A DNA stretch of 31,648 nt from Gemmataceae bacterium (GCA_020847555.1 JADLBT010000044.1:1-31648); one strand, 5' to 3'. Numbered from the stretch's first letter, positions 7,544-16,627 are shown. The notes: generated by a model not told the origin, from the sequence alone. Numbers and translations are program-made.

Positions 7544-8878
7544 ATGGCGGAAGTGTGCGTGCTGGGCCTGGGCTACGTCGGCCTGCCGACGGCGAGCCTG
7601 CTGGCGAACGCCGGGTTCGACGTCCTCGGCGTGGACGTCGATCCGCGCGTCGTCGAGATGCTGCGCGACGGCCGGACGCGCCTGGAGGAGGCGGGACTGG
7701 CGACGCTCGTGTCCGCAGCGGTCAACAGCGGCAACCTGGCGACCGCGACCGAGCCGGAGCCGTCCGACATCTTCCTGATCTGCGTCCCCACCCCGATCAC
7801 CGCGACGAAGGGGGCCGACCTGAGCATGGTCGAGAGCGCCGCCCGGTCGATCCTCCCGGTGTTGTGCCCGGGCAACCTGGTGATCCTCGAATCGACCTCG
7901 CCGATCGGCACGACGCGCGACGTGGTCGGCCGCATCCTGCGCGAGTCGGGGCTGGAACCGGGCACCGACTTCGACCTGTGCTACTGCCCCGAGCGTGTCC
8001 TGCCCGGCAACACGGTCAGTGAGCTGATCAACAATGACCGCATCATCGGCGGTGTGTCTCCGCAGTCGGCCCAGCACGCCCGCGAGGTGTACGAGCGGTT
8101 CTGTCAGGGCAAACTTACCCTGACCGACGACCGCACGGCCGAACTGTGCAAGCTGATGGAGAACACGTACCGCGACGCGAACATTGCGCTGGCGAACGTG
8201 TTCGCGCGGGTGGCGGAGGATGTCGGCGTTAACGTCTGGGAGGCGATCGAGTACGCCAACCTGCACCCGCGCGTCCGGATCCTCAAGCCTGGCCCCGGGG
8301 TCGGCGGGCACTGTATCCCGATCGACCCGTGGTATCTCATCCAGGCCCAGCCACGGCACACCGCCCTGCTCCGGCAGGCGCGGAGCGTCAACGACGGCCA
8401 GGCGGAGCGGGTGCTGGACCGGCTGTGCGCGACCAGCCAGCTCCGGCCTGGCGACAGGCTGGCCGTGCTGGGCGCCGCGTACAAGGCGGACATCGACGAC
8501 CCGCGTGAGAGCCCGGCCGGCCTGCTGGCCGCGACGGCGGCGCAGCGACGGCTGCGCGTCGCGGTCCACGACCCGCTGGTGCGCGCGGGCCGGCACCACG
8601 GGCTGGAGGTCAGCAACGACCTGCCGGGCTGCCTGAAGGGGGCGGCCGCGGCGGTGCTGCTGGTGGAGCACCGGACCTACCGCGGGCTGTCCGCGAAGTT
8701 CTTCGCCGAACACATGGCCGGCCGCCTGATCGGCGACGCGCGGAACTGGCTCAACCATGCCTCGCTGCGTCGCGCCGGCTTCCGGGTGGTCGTCCTGGGC
8801 GTCGGCGACCTCGACCACCCGGCCCCGGAGCTGAACGGCCACCCGGCGTGTACCGCCTGCTCGACCGACAACCCGTGA
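7544..8878 (+). CDS. wecC: UDP-N-acetyl-D-mannosamine dehydrogenase family (nucleotide-sugar dehydrogenase)
   Basis: A 444-residue nucleotide-sugar 6-dehydrogenase. The N-terminal Rossmann motif is GLGYVGLP (8-15). ESTSPIGTT (116-124) and YCPERVLPG (147-155) follow, and the catalytic cysteine C257 lies in GGHCIPIDPWYL. The IDPWYL form is typical of the WecC branch rather than UDP-glucose dehydrogenase. It would oxidise UDP-ManNAc to UDP-ManNAcA with two NAD+. The start at 7544 is chosen because the Rossmann fold begins at once and GAGAGGG lies at 7531-7537; an open extension to 7337 only overlaps the upstream gene. The epimerase that makes its substrate is encoded 6 bases downstream, which supports this assignment. 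Confidence 0.92.
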   Translation: MAEVCVLGLGYVGLPTASLLANAGFDVLGVDVDPRVVEMLRDGRTRLEEAGLATLVSAAVNSGNLATATEPEPSDIFLICVPTPITATKGADLSMVESAARSILPVLCPGNLVILESTSPIGTTRDVVGRILRESGLEPGTDFDLCYCPERVLPGNTVSELINNDRIIGGVSPQSAQHAREVYERFCQGKLTLTDDRTAELCKLMENTYRDANIALANVFARVAEDVGVNVWEAIEYANLHPRVRILKPGPGVGGHCIPIDPWYLIQAQPRHTALLRQARSVNDGQAERVLDRLCATSQLRPGDRLAVLGAAYKADIDDPRESPAGLLAATAAQRRLRVAVHDPLVRAGRHHGLEVSNDLPGCLKGAAAAVLLVEHRTYRGLSAKFFAEHMAGRLIGDARNWLNHASLRRAGFRVVVLGVGDLDHPAPELNGHPACTACSTDNP

Positions 8879-8884
8879 GAGCCC

Positions 8885-10078
8885 ATGAACCATCCCGGCG
8901 GCCCGTTGCACAAGGTAGCGGTGATCTTCGGCACCCGTCCGGAGGCGATCAAGCTCGCCCCGGTCGTGCTGGCGCTGAAGGCGCACCCCGCGTTCGACTG
9001 CCGCGTCTGCGTCACCGGCCAGCACCGGGAGATGCTCGACCAGGTGCTCGACGTGTTCGGCCTGGTGCCCGACACCGACCTCGCGCTGATGGAGCCGAAC
9101 CAGACCCTCGGCCGGCTGACCGCCCGCGCGGTCGAATCGCTCGACCAGTACCTCGGGCGCGAGAAGCCGCAACTGGTACTCGTTCAGGGCGACACGACCA
9201 CCGTCTTCTGCGCCGCCCTCGCCGCCTTCTATCACCACATCCCGATCGGCCACGTCGAGGCGGGGCTGCGTACCGGGGATCTGCAATCGCCGTGGCCGGA
9301 GGAGGCGAACCGGGTGCTGACGTCGCGCCTCACCACCCTGCACTTCGCCCCGACCGCCGCCAGCTGCCGCAACCTGCTCGCCGAGGGCGTGCCTGCCGGG
9401 AGCGTCGTCGTCACCGGGAACACCGTCATCGACGCCCTGTTTCTCGCGCTGGAACGAGCCCGGGCGGCGCTCCCCACGATTCCCGGACTGCCGGCCGAGG
9501 TGCTGGCCGCGGGAGAGGGGCGGCCGCTGGTGCTGATTACCGGCCACCGCCGCGAGAGTCACGGCGCCGGGTTCGAGTCGATCTGCCGCGCCGTCGCCGA
9601 ACTGGCCCGGCGTTTTCCGGCCGCCCGGTTCGTCTACCCGGTTCACCTCAACCCGAAGGTGCGCGAGCCGGTGCAGCGGCTCCTTGGGGGCGGTCTCCCG
9701 AACGTCCACCTGATCGAGCCGCTGGCGTACCTGCCCTTCGTGGCACTGATGGACCGGGCAACGCTGCTGCTGACCGACTCGGGCGGCATCCAGGAGGAGG
9801 CGCCAAGCCTGGGCAAGCCGGTGCTGGTGATGCGCGACACGACCGAGCGGCCCGAGGCGATCGAGGCGGGGACGGTCCAGCTGGTCGGCACGTCGTTCGA
9901 CCGGATCGTCGGCGAGGTGACGCGGCTGCTGACCGACCGCGCGGCCTACGAGGCGATGGCGCGGGCGCACAATCCTTATGGAGATGGGCACGCGGCCGGG
10001 CGCATCGTCGCGGCGAGCCTGGCATTCCTGGAGAGAACTGAGAGTGGGAAGAGGGAAGAAGGAAGGAGAGCACCATAG
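8885..10078 (+). CDS. wecB: UDP-N-acetylglucosamine 2-epimerase (non-hydrolysing)
   Basis: 397 residues with a GT-B-like epimerase fold. Diagnostic blocks are GTRPEAIK (16-23), GQHREML (45-51), QGDT (101-104), HVEAGLRTGD (123-132), HRRES (221-225) and DSGGIQEEA (298-306). These are those of the bacterial non-hydrolysing enzyme that interconverts UDP-GlcNAc and UDP-ManNAc in the cytoplasm. With the preceding dehydrogenase it supplies UDP-ManNAcA, so N-acetylmannosaminuronic acid is a likely component of the glycan (inference). The last 20 residues are charged and lack the conserved fold. The gene starts 6 bases after the dehydrogenase stop, consistent with one operon. Confidence 0.95.
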   Translation: MNHPGGPLHKVAVIFGTRPEAIKLAPVVLALKAHPAFDCRVCVTGQHREMLDQVLDVFGLVPDTDLALMEPNQTLGRLTARAVESLDQYLGREKPQLVLVQGDTTTVFCAALAAFYHHIPIGHVEAGLRTGDLQSPWPEEANRVLTSRLTTLHFAPTAASCRNLLAEGVPAGSVVVTGNTVIDALFLALERARAALPTIPGLPAEVLAAGEGRPLVLITGHRRESHGAGFESICRAVAELARRFPAARFVYPVHLNPKVREPVQRLLGGGLPNVHLIEPLAYLPFVALMDRATLLLTDSGGIQEEAPSLGKPVLVMRDTTERPEAIEAGTVQLVGTSFDRIVGEVTRLLTDRAAYEAMARAHNPYGDGHAAGRIVAASLAFLERTESGKREEGRRAP

Positions 10079-10084
10079 GCCAAG

Positions 10085-10108
10085 GCCCACGGGTGGCGTC
10101 CCGTGGGC
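10085..10108. repeat. Single palindromic unit of repeat family 1, copy B
   Basis: GCCCACGGG (10085-10093), a 6-base loop and CCCGTGGGC (10100-10108), followed by TTTA. It matches one arm of the nested copies at 248-318 and 16628-16698. A second small hairpin (TGGGC / GCCCA, 10117-10132) follows before the next gene. There is no real T-tract. Confidence 0.85.
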
Positions 10109-10147
10109 TTTACGCATGGGCGCTGATGCCCAGGGCGTGGAGACAGA

Positions 10148-11413
10148 ATGACCCGGCGCAGGCTACTGCTGGTCACCTACCACTTCCCGCCGTCGGCGGC
10201 GAGCGGGGCATTCCGCATGCTCGGGTTCGCCCGGCACCTTCCGGCGTTCGGCTGGGATCCGGTCGTGGTCGCGCCGCCGCACGGGCTGTGGGATCCCACC
10301 GATGAGGTACTGGTTCGGCAGATACCGCCTGAGGTGGCCGTTCACCGTGTCCCGCACTCCAGCGGGCTGGCAGGGCGGGTGCTGCGGCGCGTCATCCCGA
10401 ACGCGCTGTGGCTGCCGCGGGCGCTGGCGGCGTGCGCGCGAGCCGTCGGCGAACACCGCCCCGACGCGGTCCTGACCTCCGGCCCGCCCCACTGTGTCCA
10501 TCTGCTGGGGCGGTGGCTAAGGGCGCGGCATCGGCTGCCGTGGGTGGCCGATTTCCGCGACCCGTGGATTGCCACCACCCCGCGGGCGAGCGGGCGCACC
10601 GGGTGGGACCGCCTCGAACGCCTCGGCGAGCGCTGGGTGATGGGCAGCGCGAACGCGATTCTTGCCAACGCCCCGCGTGCCTGTGCCGCGCTGCAGGCCG
10701 CCTTCCCGGCTCACGCGGACCGCATCGTTACGCTGACCAACGGCTACGATCCGGATGCCTTTCCCGCGGCGGACTGCCCGTTGCGGGCGGACGGACCGAT
10801 CGCAATCCTCCATGCCGGCGAGGTGTACGCGGGTCGCGACCCGCGCCCGCTGCTCGATGCGCTGGCCGCCCTGCGGACGAGTGACAACGGGCGGACAGTG
10901 CGTCTGTGCTTTCTCGGCGAGGTGACGCCGAGTTGCTGCGACCTGGCGGAGGAGATCCGCCGGCGCGGGCTCGAAGGGAGTGTCGTGGTCGAGCCACAGG
11001 CGCCCTACGCCGAGGCGCTGACCCGAATGGCGACGGCGGACCTCCTGCTGCTCCTCGACTCACCCGGGCGGCGCATTGGCGTGCCGGCGAAGCTGTACGA
11101 GTATATCGGCGCCGGCCGGCCGATCCTGGCTCTCGCCGAACCGGACGGCGACACTGCGTGGGCGTTGCGCGCGAGCGGGGCGCCGCACCGCATTGTCGCA
11201 CCGGCTGACGGAGCGGGCATCACACGCGCCCTGGGCGAGCTGGTCGAGTCGATTGCGGCAGGCGGGGTGCCCGTTCCGACTGCGGAAGAGTCCAGGTTAT
11301 TCGCGCGCGCGCGCCGGGCCGGTGTTCTCGCCGGGATTCTCGACGGCTGCCTCGTGCCGGAGGCGAGGCCGGAAGCGCGGCTGTGCGCGGCACCGGGCGC
11401 GGGGGGCGGTTGA
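10148..11413 (+). CDS. Glycosyltransferase family 4 protein (GT-B)
   Basis: 421 residues. The N-terminal domain begins RRLLLVTYHFPPSAASGAFR, the usual start of WbuB-like GT4 enzymes (a TYxFPP loop that contacts the acceptor). WVADFRDPW in the middle and NGYDPDAF at the domain junction are also typical. The C-terminal nucleotide-sugar domain carries LHAGEVYAGRDP and GVPAKLYEYIGAGRPI, where the Glu corresponds to the family's donor-binding position. The protein is cytoplasmic, with no membrane segment. GGAG at 10139-10142 precedes ATG 10148. The stop is one base before the next glycosyltransferase. The donor and linkage cannot be inferred. Confidence 0.88.
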   Translation: MTRRRLLLVTYHFPPSAASGAFRMLGFARHLPAFGWDPVVVAPPHGLWDPTDEVLVRQIPPEVAVHRVPHSSGLAGRVLRRVIPNALWLPRALAACARAVGEHRPDAVLTSGPPHCVHLLGRWLRARHRLPWVADFRDPWIATTPRASGRTGWDRLERLGERWVMGSANAILANAPRACAALQAAFPAHADRIVTLTNGYDPDAFPAADCPLRADGPIAILHAGEVYAGRDPRPLLDALAALRTSDNGRTVRLCFLGEVTPSCCDLAEEIRRRGLEGSVVVEPQAPYAEALTRMATADLLLLLDSPGRRIGVPAKLYEYIGAGRPILALAEPDGDTAWALRASGAPHRIVAPADGAGITRALGELVESIAAGGVPVPTAEESRLFARARRAGVLAGILDGCLVPEARPEARLCAAPGAGGG

Positions 11414-11414
11414 C

Positions 11415-12563
11415 ATGGGCAGCGACGAGAGGGATTTGCCCCGGGTGCGAGTGCTCCACGTCACGCAGGGGCTGGATGTCGGCGGGCAGGAAAAACTGCT
11501 CGTCGAGTTCGCACGTCACACCGACCGTGGCACCTTCGACCTTCGCTTCGTCGTCCTGGGTACGCGCGGGTCGCTGACGGCGGACATCGAGAGCAGCGGG
11601 TGGCCGGTGGTGGAGTTGGGCCAACCGTCGGGGCTGCGGCCCGGCCTCGTCGCGCGTCTGGCGCGACTGTTCCGGCGCTGGCGGCCGGACGTGGTCCACA
11701 CGCACGACGACCGGCCGCTGCTCTACGGGACGCCCGCCGCGTGGCTGGCCCGGGTGCCGCGGGTGGTCCACACGAAGCACTACGGGCGCATCGCCCAGAT
11801 CACCGCGCGACAGGCACGGCTGTCGGCCCTCGCCGCCCGGCTGATCGACCGCTACGTCTGCGTCTCCCGGGACGCCGCACGCATCGCCGCCGAACAGGGC
11901 GTGCCGGCCGTGCGGCTCTGCACGGTCTGGAACGGGATCGACGTCGCCCGGTTCGACTATACCGGCCCACGCCCGGATGGTCCGGTGGTGGCGGTCGCCC
12001 GACTCAGCCCCGAGAAGGATCTCGCGACCCTGCTGCGGGCGCTCGCACGGGCGGCCGGTGTCGCCCCCACGCTGCGCCTGGAAATTGCGGGCGACGGACC
12101 CTGCCTGCCCGAGCTGCGGCAGCTGGTAACGGACCTGGGCCTGAGCGAACGTGTCGCGTTTCTCGGCGAGGTGCGCGACGTGCCGGGGCTGCTGGCGCGG
12201 GCCGCTCTCTTCGTCCTGCCGTCGCTCACGGAAGGGATCTCGCTCACCCTGCTGGAGGCGATGTCGCGCGGGCTGCCGGTGGTGGCGACGCGCGTCGGCG
12301 GCAACCCCGAGGTGGTCGTCGAGGGTGAGACCGGCCTGCTCGTGCCGGCGCGCGCTCCGCAAGCACTCGCCGACGCGGTCCTGACACTCTGGCACGATCC
12401 GGAGCGCGGCCGGCGCATGGGACTCGCCGGACGGCGTCGTGTCGAGGAGCATTTCGAGATCCGCCGGGCGGTCGCCCGCTACGAGGAGTTGTATCGCGAG
12501 GTTCTCGCCGCCCCGTCCGGGCGCCCGTGCCGGCGAGTGGCGCGGCAAGCCCTGCGGTCGTGA
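11415..12563 (+). CDS. Glycosyltransferase family 4 protein (GT-B)
   Basis: 382 residues. The N-terminal domain begins VRVLHVTQGLDVGGQEKLLV, the glycine-rich loop of GT4 enzymes. Further motifs are DVVHTHDDRPLLYG, the junction VWNGIDVARF, donor-domain VARLSPEKDL and the E-x7-E motif in EGISLTLLE, whose glutamates bind the nucleotide sugar. It is a retaining transferase of the cytoplasmic assembly line. ATG 11415 was preferred to an open upstream extension because the family N-terminus starts there and it lies one base after the previous stop. The extension would lie inside the upstream gene. The sugar is unknown. Confidence 0.9.
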   Translation: MGSDERDLPRVRVLHVTQGLDVGGQEKLLVEFARHTDRGTFDLRFVVLGTRGSLTADIESSGWPVVELGQPSGLRPGLVARLARLFRRWRPDVVHTHDDRPLLYGTPAAWLARVPRVVHTKHYGRIAQITARQARLSALAARLIDRYVCVSRDAARIAAEQGVPAVRLCTVWNGIDVARFDYTGPRPDGPVVAVARLSPEKDLATLLRALARAAGVAPTLRLEIAGDGPCLPELRQLVTDLGLSERVAFLGEVRDVPGLLARAALFVLPSLTEGISLTLLEAMSRGLPVVATRVGGNPEVVVEGETGLLVPARAPQALADAVLTLWHDPERGRRMGLAGRRRVEEHFEIRRAVARYEELYREVLAAPSGRPCRRVARQALRS

Positions 12564-12631
12564 CGTAGAGTTGGTTGGCGGCGTGGGTCCGCGCGAGGCG
12601 AAAGAGAGCCGCTATTGCAGCCGAGGCAGAA

Positions 12632-13882
12632 ATGAACGCGGTCATCGTGGACGGCGACCTGTCGTACCCGGCCACGTCGGGCAAGCGCCTGCGGACGCTC
12701 AACCTGATGCTGCGTCTGGCGCGCCGGCACCGCGTCACCTGCATCGCCCGCAACCACGGCGGCCCCGAGACGGCCCGCACCGCCCGTGAATTCCTGGAAG
12801 ATCACGGCGTGCGAGCGGTCGTGGTGGACCACCCGCTGCCGCGCAAGTGCGGAATCAGGTTTTACGCCCGCCTCGCCGCCAACCTCTTCTCGCCGTTGCC
12901 GTACTCGGTCGCGACGCACACCAGCGCCCCCGTGCGGCGGGCCGTCACCGCCTTCGCTGCCGCGAACCCGGTGGACGTGTGGCAGTTCGAGTGGCCGGCC
13001 TACCTGGCGACGTTGCCGGACCCACGGGCGCGCAAGGTGCTGATCGCCCACAACGTCGATTCGCTGATCTGGCAGCGCTACCACGAGACGGAGCGGCGCC
13101 CGCTGCGCCGCTGGTACATCCGCAGTCAGTGGCGCAAGTTCGAGCACTTCGAGCGCCGCGCGTTCCACGCCGCCACGCGCGTCGTCGCCGTCAGCCCCGA
13201 TGACGCGGCGTTGATCCGCCGCTGGTTCGGACGCGCCGACGTGGACGTGGTCGAGAACGGCATCGATCGCGGCTATTACGACGCGGTGGAGCCGGCCCGC
13301 GACTCGAACGTTATCCTGTTCCTCGGCGCCCTCGACTGGCGCCCCAACGCGGACGCACTGGGCGTGCTGCTGGGGCGGATCTTCCCGCAGGTGAAGGCGG
13401 AACACCCAGACGCGAGGCTGTGGGTGGTGGGCCGCAACCCGCCGCCTGGGCTGGCGCAGCGCGTGGCCGGTGTCGCCGGCGCCGAGTTGCACGCCGACGT
13501 GCCGGACGTGCGACCGTTCCTTGCCCGCGCCGCAGTGATGGCGGTGCCGCTGCGGATCGGCGGTGGATCGCGGCTGAAGATCCTCGAAGCGCTGGCGTGC
13601 GGGCTGCCCGTCGTGTCCACGCGCGTCGGGGCCGAGGGATTGAGCTTGACGCCGGGCGCGGACTACGACCTGGTCGAGGGCACGGAGGAGATGGCCGGCG
13701 CGCTGGTGCGCTGCCTGCGCGACCCGGGGCCGGCGCTGGAGCGCGCCGGGCGGGGGCGGCGCGTGGTGCGGGAGTGCTGCGACTGGGACGCGCTGGCGCT
13801 GAAGCTGGAGGACGTGTGGGAGCGCTGCGCGGCGGGCGGACGGAGGGAGGTGGCGTGTGCGGACGGTCCTCATCTGTCATGA
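12632..13882 (+). CDS. Glycosyltransferase family 4, resembling PEP-CTERM/EpsH-associated sugar transferases
   Basis: 416 residues. The start MNAVIVDGDLSYPATSGKR has the P-x3-G-x-R pattern seen in the Stp1-like sugar transferases found in PEP-CTERM/exosortase exopolysaccharide loci. Other motifs are VVENGID at the junction, LFLGALDWRPNADAL, RIGGGSRLKILEALACGLPV and STRVGAEGL. This resemblance is from memory of the family and no search was run. ATG 12632 has GAGG at 12623-12626; an upstream TTG extension to 12575 looks spurious. The 68 bases before it hold nothing clear. Its stop lies inside the next gene (26-base overlap). A PEP-CTERM protein 9 kb downstream makes the association attractive. 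Confidence 0.85.
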   Translation: MNAVIVDGDLSYPATSGKRLRTLNLMLRLARRHRVTCIARNHGGPETARTAREFLEDHGVRAVVVDHPLPRKCGIRFYARLAANLFSPLPYSVATHTSAPVRRAVTAFAAANPVDVWQFEWPAYLATLPDPRARKVLIAHNVDSLIWQRYHETERRPLRRWYIRSQWRKFEHFERRAFHAATRVVAVSPDDAALIRRWFGRADVDVVENGIDRGYYDAVEPARDSNVILFLGALDWRPNADALGVLLGRIFPQVKAEHPDARLWVVGRNPPPGLAQRVAGVAGAELHADVPDVRPFLARAAVMAVPLRIGGGSRLKILEALACGLPVVSTRVGAEGLSLTPGADYDLVEGTEEMAGALVRCLRDPGPALERAGRGRRVVRECCDWDALALKLEDVWERCAAGGRREVACADGPHLS

Positions 13883-14735
13883 CGACGACGCGCTGAATCG
13901 CGAGGGGCTGGCGCGCTGGCTGGCATCCTTCTCCGACCTGGCGGGTGTGGTCGCGATCCGCGAGCGGCCGCAGCGGCTGTGGCGGCGCGTGCGGCGCGAG
14001 GTGAGCCGCGTCGGCCTGCTCCGGTTCCTCGACGTGCTCGCGTTTCGGGTGTACTACCGGCTGCAGCTGCGGCAGCGCGACCGGGCGTGGGAGCAGGCGA
14101 AACTGGCCGAGCTGTGCGCGGCCTACCCGCCGCTCGCGCCGACGACGCGCGTCCTGGTCGCGCACAGCCCGAACGCGCCCGAGGCGGAGGCGTTCGTCCG
14201 CGAGATGCGGCCGGACGTGGTGCTCGCCCGCTGCAAGGTGATCCTCAGGGAGAGCGTGTTCGGCATCCCGGCCCACGGCACGTTCGTCATGCATCCGGGC
14301 ATCTGCCCCGAGTATCGCAACGCCCACGGCTGCTTCTGGGCTCTCGCCCGCAACGACCTGGACCGCGTCGGCATGACGCTGCTGCGGATTGACCGCGGCG
14401 TCGATACCGGGCCGGTCCACGGCTACTACCGTTGCGACTACGACGAGGCGACCGATTCGCACGTTGTCATCCAGCACCGCACGGTTTTCGATAATCTCGG
14501 CTCCCTGCGCGAGCAGCTGGAGGCGATCGGGGCGGGGCGGGGGCGAGCGCTGGACACGGCGGGGCGCACGTCGGGCACGTGGGGCCAGCCGTGGCTGACC
14601 GCGTACTGGGCGTGGCAAAGGCAGGCACGACGGAGGGCGAGATGGCGGTCACGCTCCTGTACCACGACGTCGCCGCACGAGGGCGCGAGGACGCGAGCGG
14701 CTTCCCCGGCCCCGGCGCCGCTCGCTACAAGTTGA
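13857..14735 (+). CDS. Formyltransferase-fold protein lacking the catalytic Asn
   Basis: 292 residues. Residues about 90-190 resemble the formyl-transferase N-terminal domain (methionyl-tRNA formyltransferase, ArnA, sugar N-formyltransferases): VMHPGICPEYRNAHGCFWAL (144-163), then VGMTLLRIDRGVDTGP with D183. The classical triad is Asn-x-His and Asp; here His146 and Asp183 are present but Val144 replaces Asn. It may therefore be a divergent sugar N-formyltransferase or a non-formylating relative. GGAGGGAGG at 13842-13850 precedes the GTG start, which lies within the previous gene. The last 31 residues (Arg/Ser/Thr-rich) overlap the deacetylase gene by 94 bases and look unlike conserved protein, so a shifted stop is possible. 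Confidence 0.7.
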   Translation: MRTVLICHDDDALNREGLARWLASFSDLAGVVAIRERPQRLWRRVRREVSRVGLLRFLDVLAFRVYYRLQLRQRDRAWEQAKLAELCAAYPPLAPTTRVLVAHSPNAPEAEAFVREMRPDVVLARCKVILRESVFGIPAHGTFVMHPGICPEYRNAHGCFWALARNDLDRVGMTLLRIDRGVDTGPVHGYYRCDYDEATDSHVVIQHRTVFDNLGSLREQLEAIGAGRGRALDTAGRTSGTWGQPWLTAYWAWQRQARRRARWRSRSCTTTSPHEGARTRAASPAPAPLATS

Positions 14736-15469
14736 CGCCCGAGGAATTCGCCGCCCACGTCACCGCTCTCGCCGGTGTCGTCCCTGGTGGGACCGCGACG
14801 ACGGCCGACGTGCTGGCCGGGCGCGACGCGGGCCGGTTGCTGCTGACGTTCGACGACGGCGGCGCGAGTGCGTTCGGACCGAGCGCGGACCTGCTCGAAA
14901 CGCGCGGCTGGCGCGGCCACGTCTTCGTGACGACGGACTACCTGGGCGCGCCGGGCTTTCTCGATGCGGCCCAGCTGCGCGAGCTGCATCGGCGCGGCCA
15001 CGTCATCGGCAGCCACTCGTGCAGCCACCCGAAACGGATGTCCGCGTGTTCCCGGGCGCAGCTGCGGGACGAGTGGCGGCGCTCCTGTGCGGTGCTGGCG
15101 GACGTGCTGGGGGAGGCGGTGACGGCGGCGTCGGTGCCGGGCGGGTATCATTCGCGCGCGGTGGCCGAGACCGCCGCAGAGGCCGGCGTCCGGGTACTCT
15201 TCACGTCGGAGCCGACGACGCGGGCGCACACGGTCGGCGGGTGCCTGGTGCTGGGGCGCTACACGGTCTACCGCGGCATGGCGGCCGGATCCGCCGCGGC
15301 GCTGGCGGCGGGGCGGCGCCTGGCGCGCTGGCGGCAGGCGCTGTGGTGGAAGGTCAAGAAGGTGGCGAAGGCGGTCGGCGGACAGGCCTACCTGAGTCTG
15401 CGCGAGAAGGTGCTGGCCCGGCGGTACGGGGCGGGCGAGCCCACGGAGGCCAGGGCGAGGAGGGCGTGA
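14642..15469 (+). CDS. Polysaccharide deacetylase (NodB/CE4 family)
   Basis: 275 residues. The early VTLLYHDV is typical of the family. Motif 1 is TFDDGG (69-74; D71 likely catalytic base, D72 metal ligand), motif 2 is SHSCSHP (124-130; metal ligands H125 and H129), and VPGGYHS (165-171) is the motif-3 region. It should remove acetyl groups from N-acetylated sugars. No signal peptide is visible, so it would act in the cytoplasm on lipid-linked or nucleotide-linked sugar, or be exported by other means. ATG 14642 is preferred because YHDV lies at residues 7-10; an upstream extension to 14579 lies inside the previous gene. The C-terminal 60 residues are basic and amphipathic. Confidence 0.88.
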   Translation: MAVTLLYHDVAARGREDASGFPGPGAARYKLTPEEFAAHVTALAGVVPGGTATTADVLAGRDAGRLLLTFDDGGASAFGPSADLLETRGWRGHVFVTTDYLGAPGFLDAAQLRELHRRGHVIGSHSCSHPKRMSACSRAQLRDEWRRSCAVLADVLGEAVTAASVPGGYHSRAVAETAAEAGVRVLFTSEPTTRAHTVGGCLVLGRYTVYRGMAAGSAAALAAGRRLARWRQALWWKVKKVAKAVGGQAYLSLREKVLARRYGAGEPTEARARRA

Positions 15470-15474
15470 CGGGC

Positions 15475-16620
15475 ATGCGCGTGGTGCAGCTGATGGCGTC
15501 GCCGTTCTTCGGTGGGCCGGAGCGCCAGATGCTCGGCCTGGCCCGCAGTCTGCCGCGCGACCACCGGACCGTGTTCCTGACCTTCGCCGAGGGCGGGCGC
15601 TGCGGCGCGCTGCTGGAGCAGGTGCGCCGTGCGGGGTTCGAGGGGCGGGCGCTGGAACACAACTTCCCCGACGTGCCGCGAGCGGCGCGCGAGGTGGCGC
15701 GCACGCTGCGGCGGGCGCGTGCTGACGTGGTCTGTTGCAGCGGATACAAGCCCGACCTGATCGGCTGGCTGGCGGCGCGTCAGGCGGGTGTGCCGGTGGT
15801 GTCGGTGTCGCACGGCTGGACGGCGGCCACGCTCCGGGTCCGCTTCTACGAGACGCTCGACCGCTGGGCGCTGCGCTGGATGGATGCAGTCGTCTGCGTC
15901 TCGGAGAGCCAGGCGGTCAAGGTCCGTGCCGCTGGCGTCCCCCCTGGCCGCGCCGTCGTGATCCGCAACGCCATCGATCCGACCGCGTTCGCCCGGCCCG
16001 ACCCGACCTACCGCAGCACGCTGGAAGGGTTCTTCGCCCGACCGCCGCGCGTCGTGGTCGGTGCCGCCGGCCGGCTCAGCCCCGAGAAGGGGTTCGATCG
16101 GCTGATCGAGGCGGCCGCCCAGGTGATCGCGCGCGCGCCGGAAGTGGGGTTCGTGCTGTTCGGGGACGGGCCGTTGCGCGAAGCGCTGGCGCGCCACCTC
16201 GCCGCGCGCGGGCTGCAGGGGCGCTTCGTGCTGGCCGGGTTCCGGGCCGACGTCGAGCGCTTCCTGCCGCACCTGGATGTCGCCGTGCTGTCGAGCTTCA
16301 CGGAGGGGTTGCCAGTCATCCTGCTCGAAGCGCTGGCCGCGGGCGTGCCCGTGGTGTCCACCGCGGTGGGCGGCACGCCGGAGGTGATCGAGGACGGCGT
16401 CAACGGTTACCTGGTGCCGCCGGGTTCACCCGGGGAACTCGCCCGCCGCGTCCTCGCTCTGGTTGCCGATGAGCCGCAGCGCCGGGCGATGGGGGAGAGC
16501 GGGCGGCGTCGCGTGCTGGCGGGGTTCACGTTCGCGGCCCAGAGCGTGCGGTATCAGCAGCTGTTCCGGGCACTGGTGGAGGAGCGCCGCGCCGGGCGGC
16601 GCGGGGCGCTGGCAGGGTAA
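15475..16620 (+). CDS. Glycosyltransferase family 4 protein (GT-B)
   Basis: 381 residues with a complete GT4 layout. The N-terminal loop is MASPFFGGPERQMLGLA, and VSVSHGWTA, VCVSESQAVKV and the junction VIRNAIDPTAF follow. The donor domain has GRLSPEKGFDRL and the E-x7-E motif EGLPVILLE. It starts 5 bases after the deacetylase stop, with GGCGAGGAGGGCG as ribosome-binding region. An open upstream extension to 15019 lies wholly within the deacetylase gene and is rejected. It would add one sugar to the lipid-linked repeat unit; the specificity is unknown. Confidence 0.9.
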   Translation: MRVVQLMASPFFGGPERQMLGLARSLPRDHRTVFLTFAEGGRCGALLEQVRRAGFEGRALEHNFPDVPRAAREVARTLRRARADVVCCSGYKPDLIGWLAARQAGVPVVSVSHGWTAATLRVRFYETLDRWALRWMDAVVCVSESQAVKVRAAGVPPGRAVVIRNAIDPTAFARPDPTYRSTLEGFFARPPRVVVGAAGRLSPEKGFDRLIEAAAQVIARAPEVGFVLFGDGPLREALARHLAARGLQGRFVLAGFRADVERFLPHLDVAVLSSFTEGLPVILLEALAAGVPVVSTAVGGTPEVIEDGVNGYLVPPGSPGELARRVLALVADEPQRRAMGESGRRRVLAGFTFAAQSVRYQQLFRALVEERRAGRRGALAG

Positions 16621-16627
16621 ATGGTGA

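Noticed and set aside
7346..10117. A 923-codon open frame on the - strand, and other long antisense frames (for example 25-1986, 4082-5977, 16714-18879).
   Set aside because: They lie opposite well-supported genes (WecC, WecB, glycosyltransferases), show Arg/Pro/Gly-rich low-complexity translations and no family motif. High GC content makes such shadow frames common.
13857..14735. A definite frameshift at the end of the formyltransferase-like gene.
   Set aside because: Both frames remain open and each has sensible starts. Without homologue alignments the long overlap cannot be called an error.
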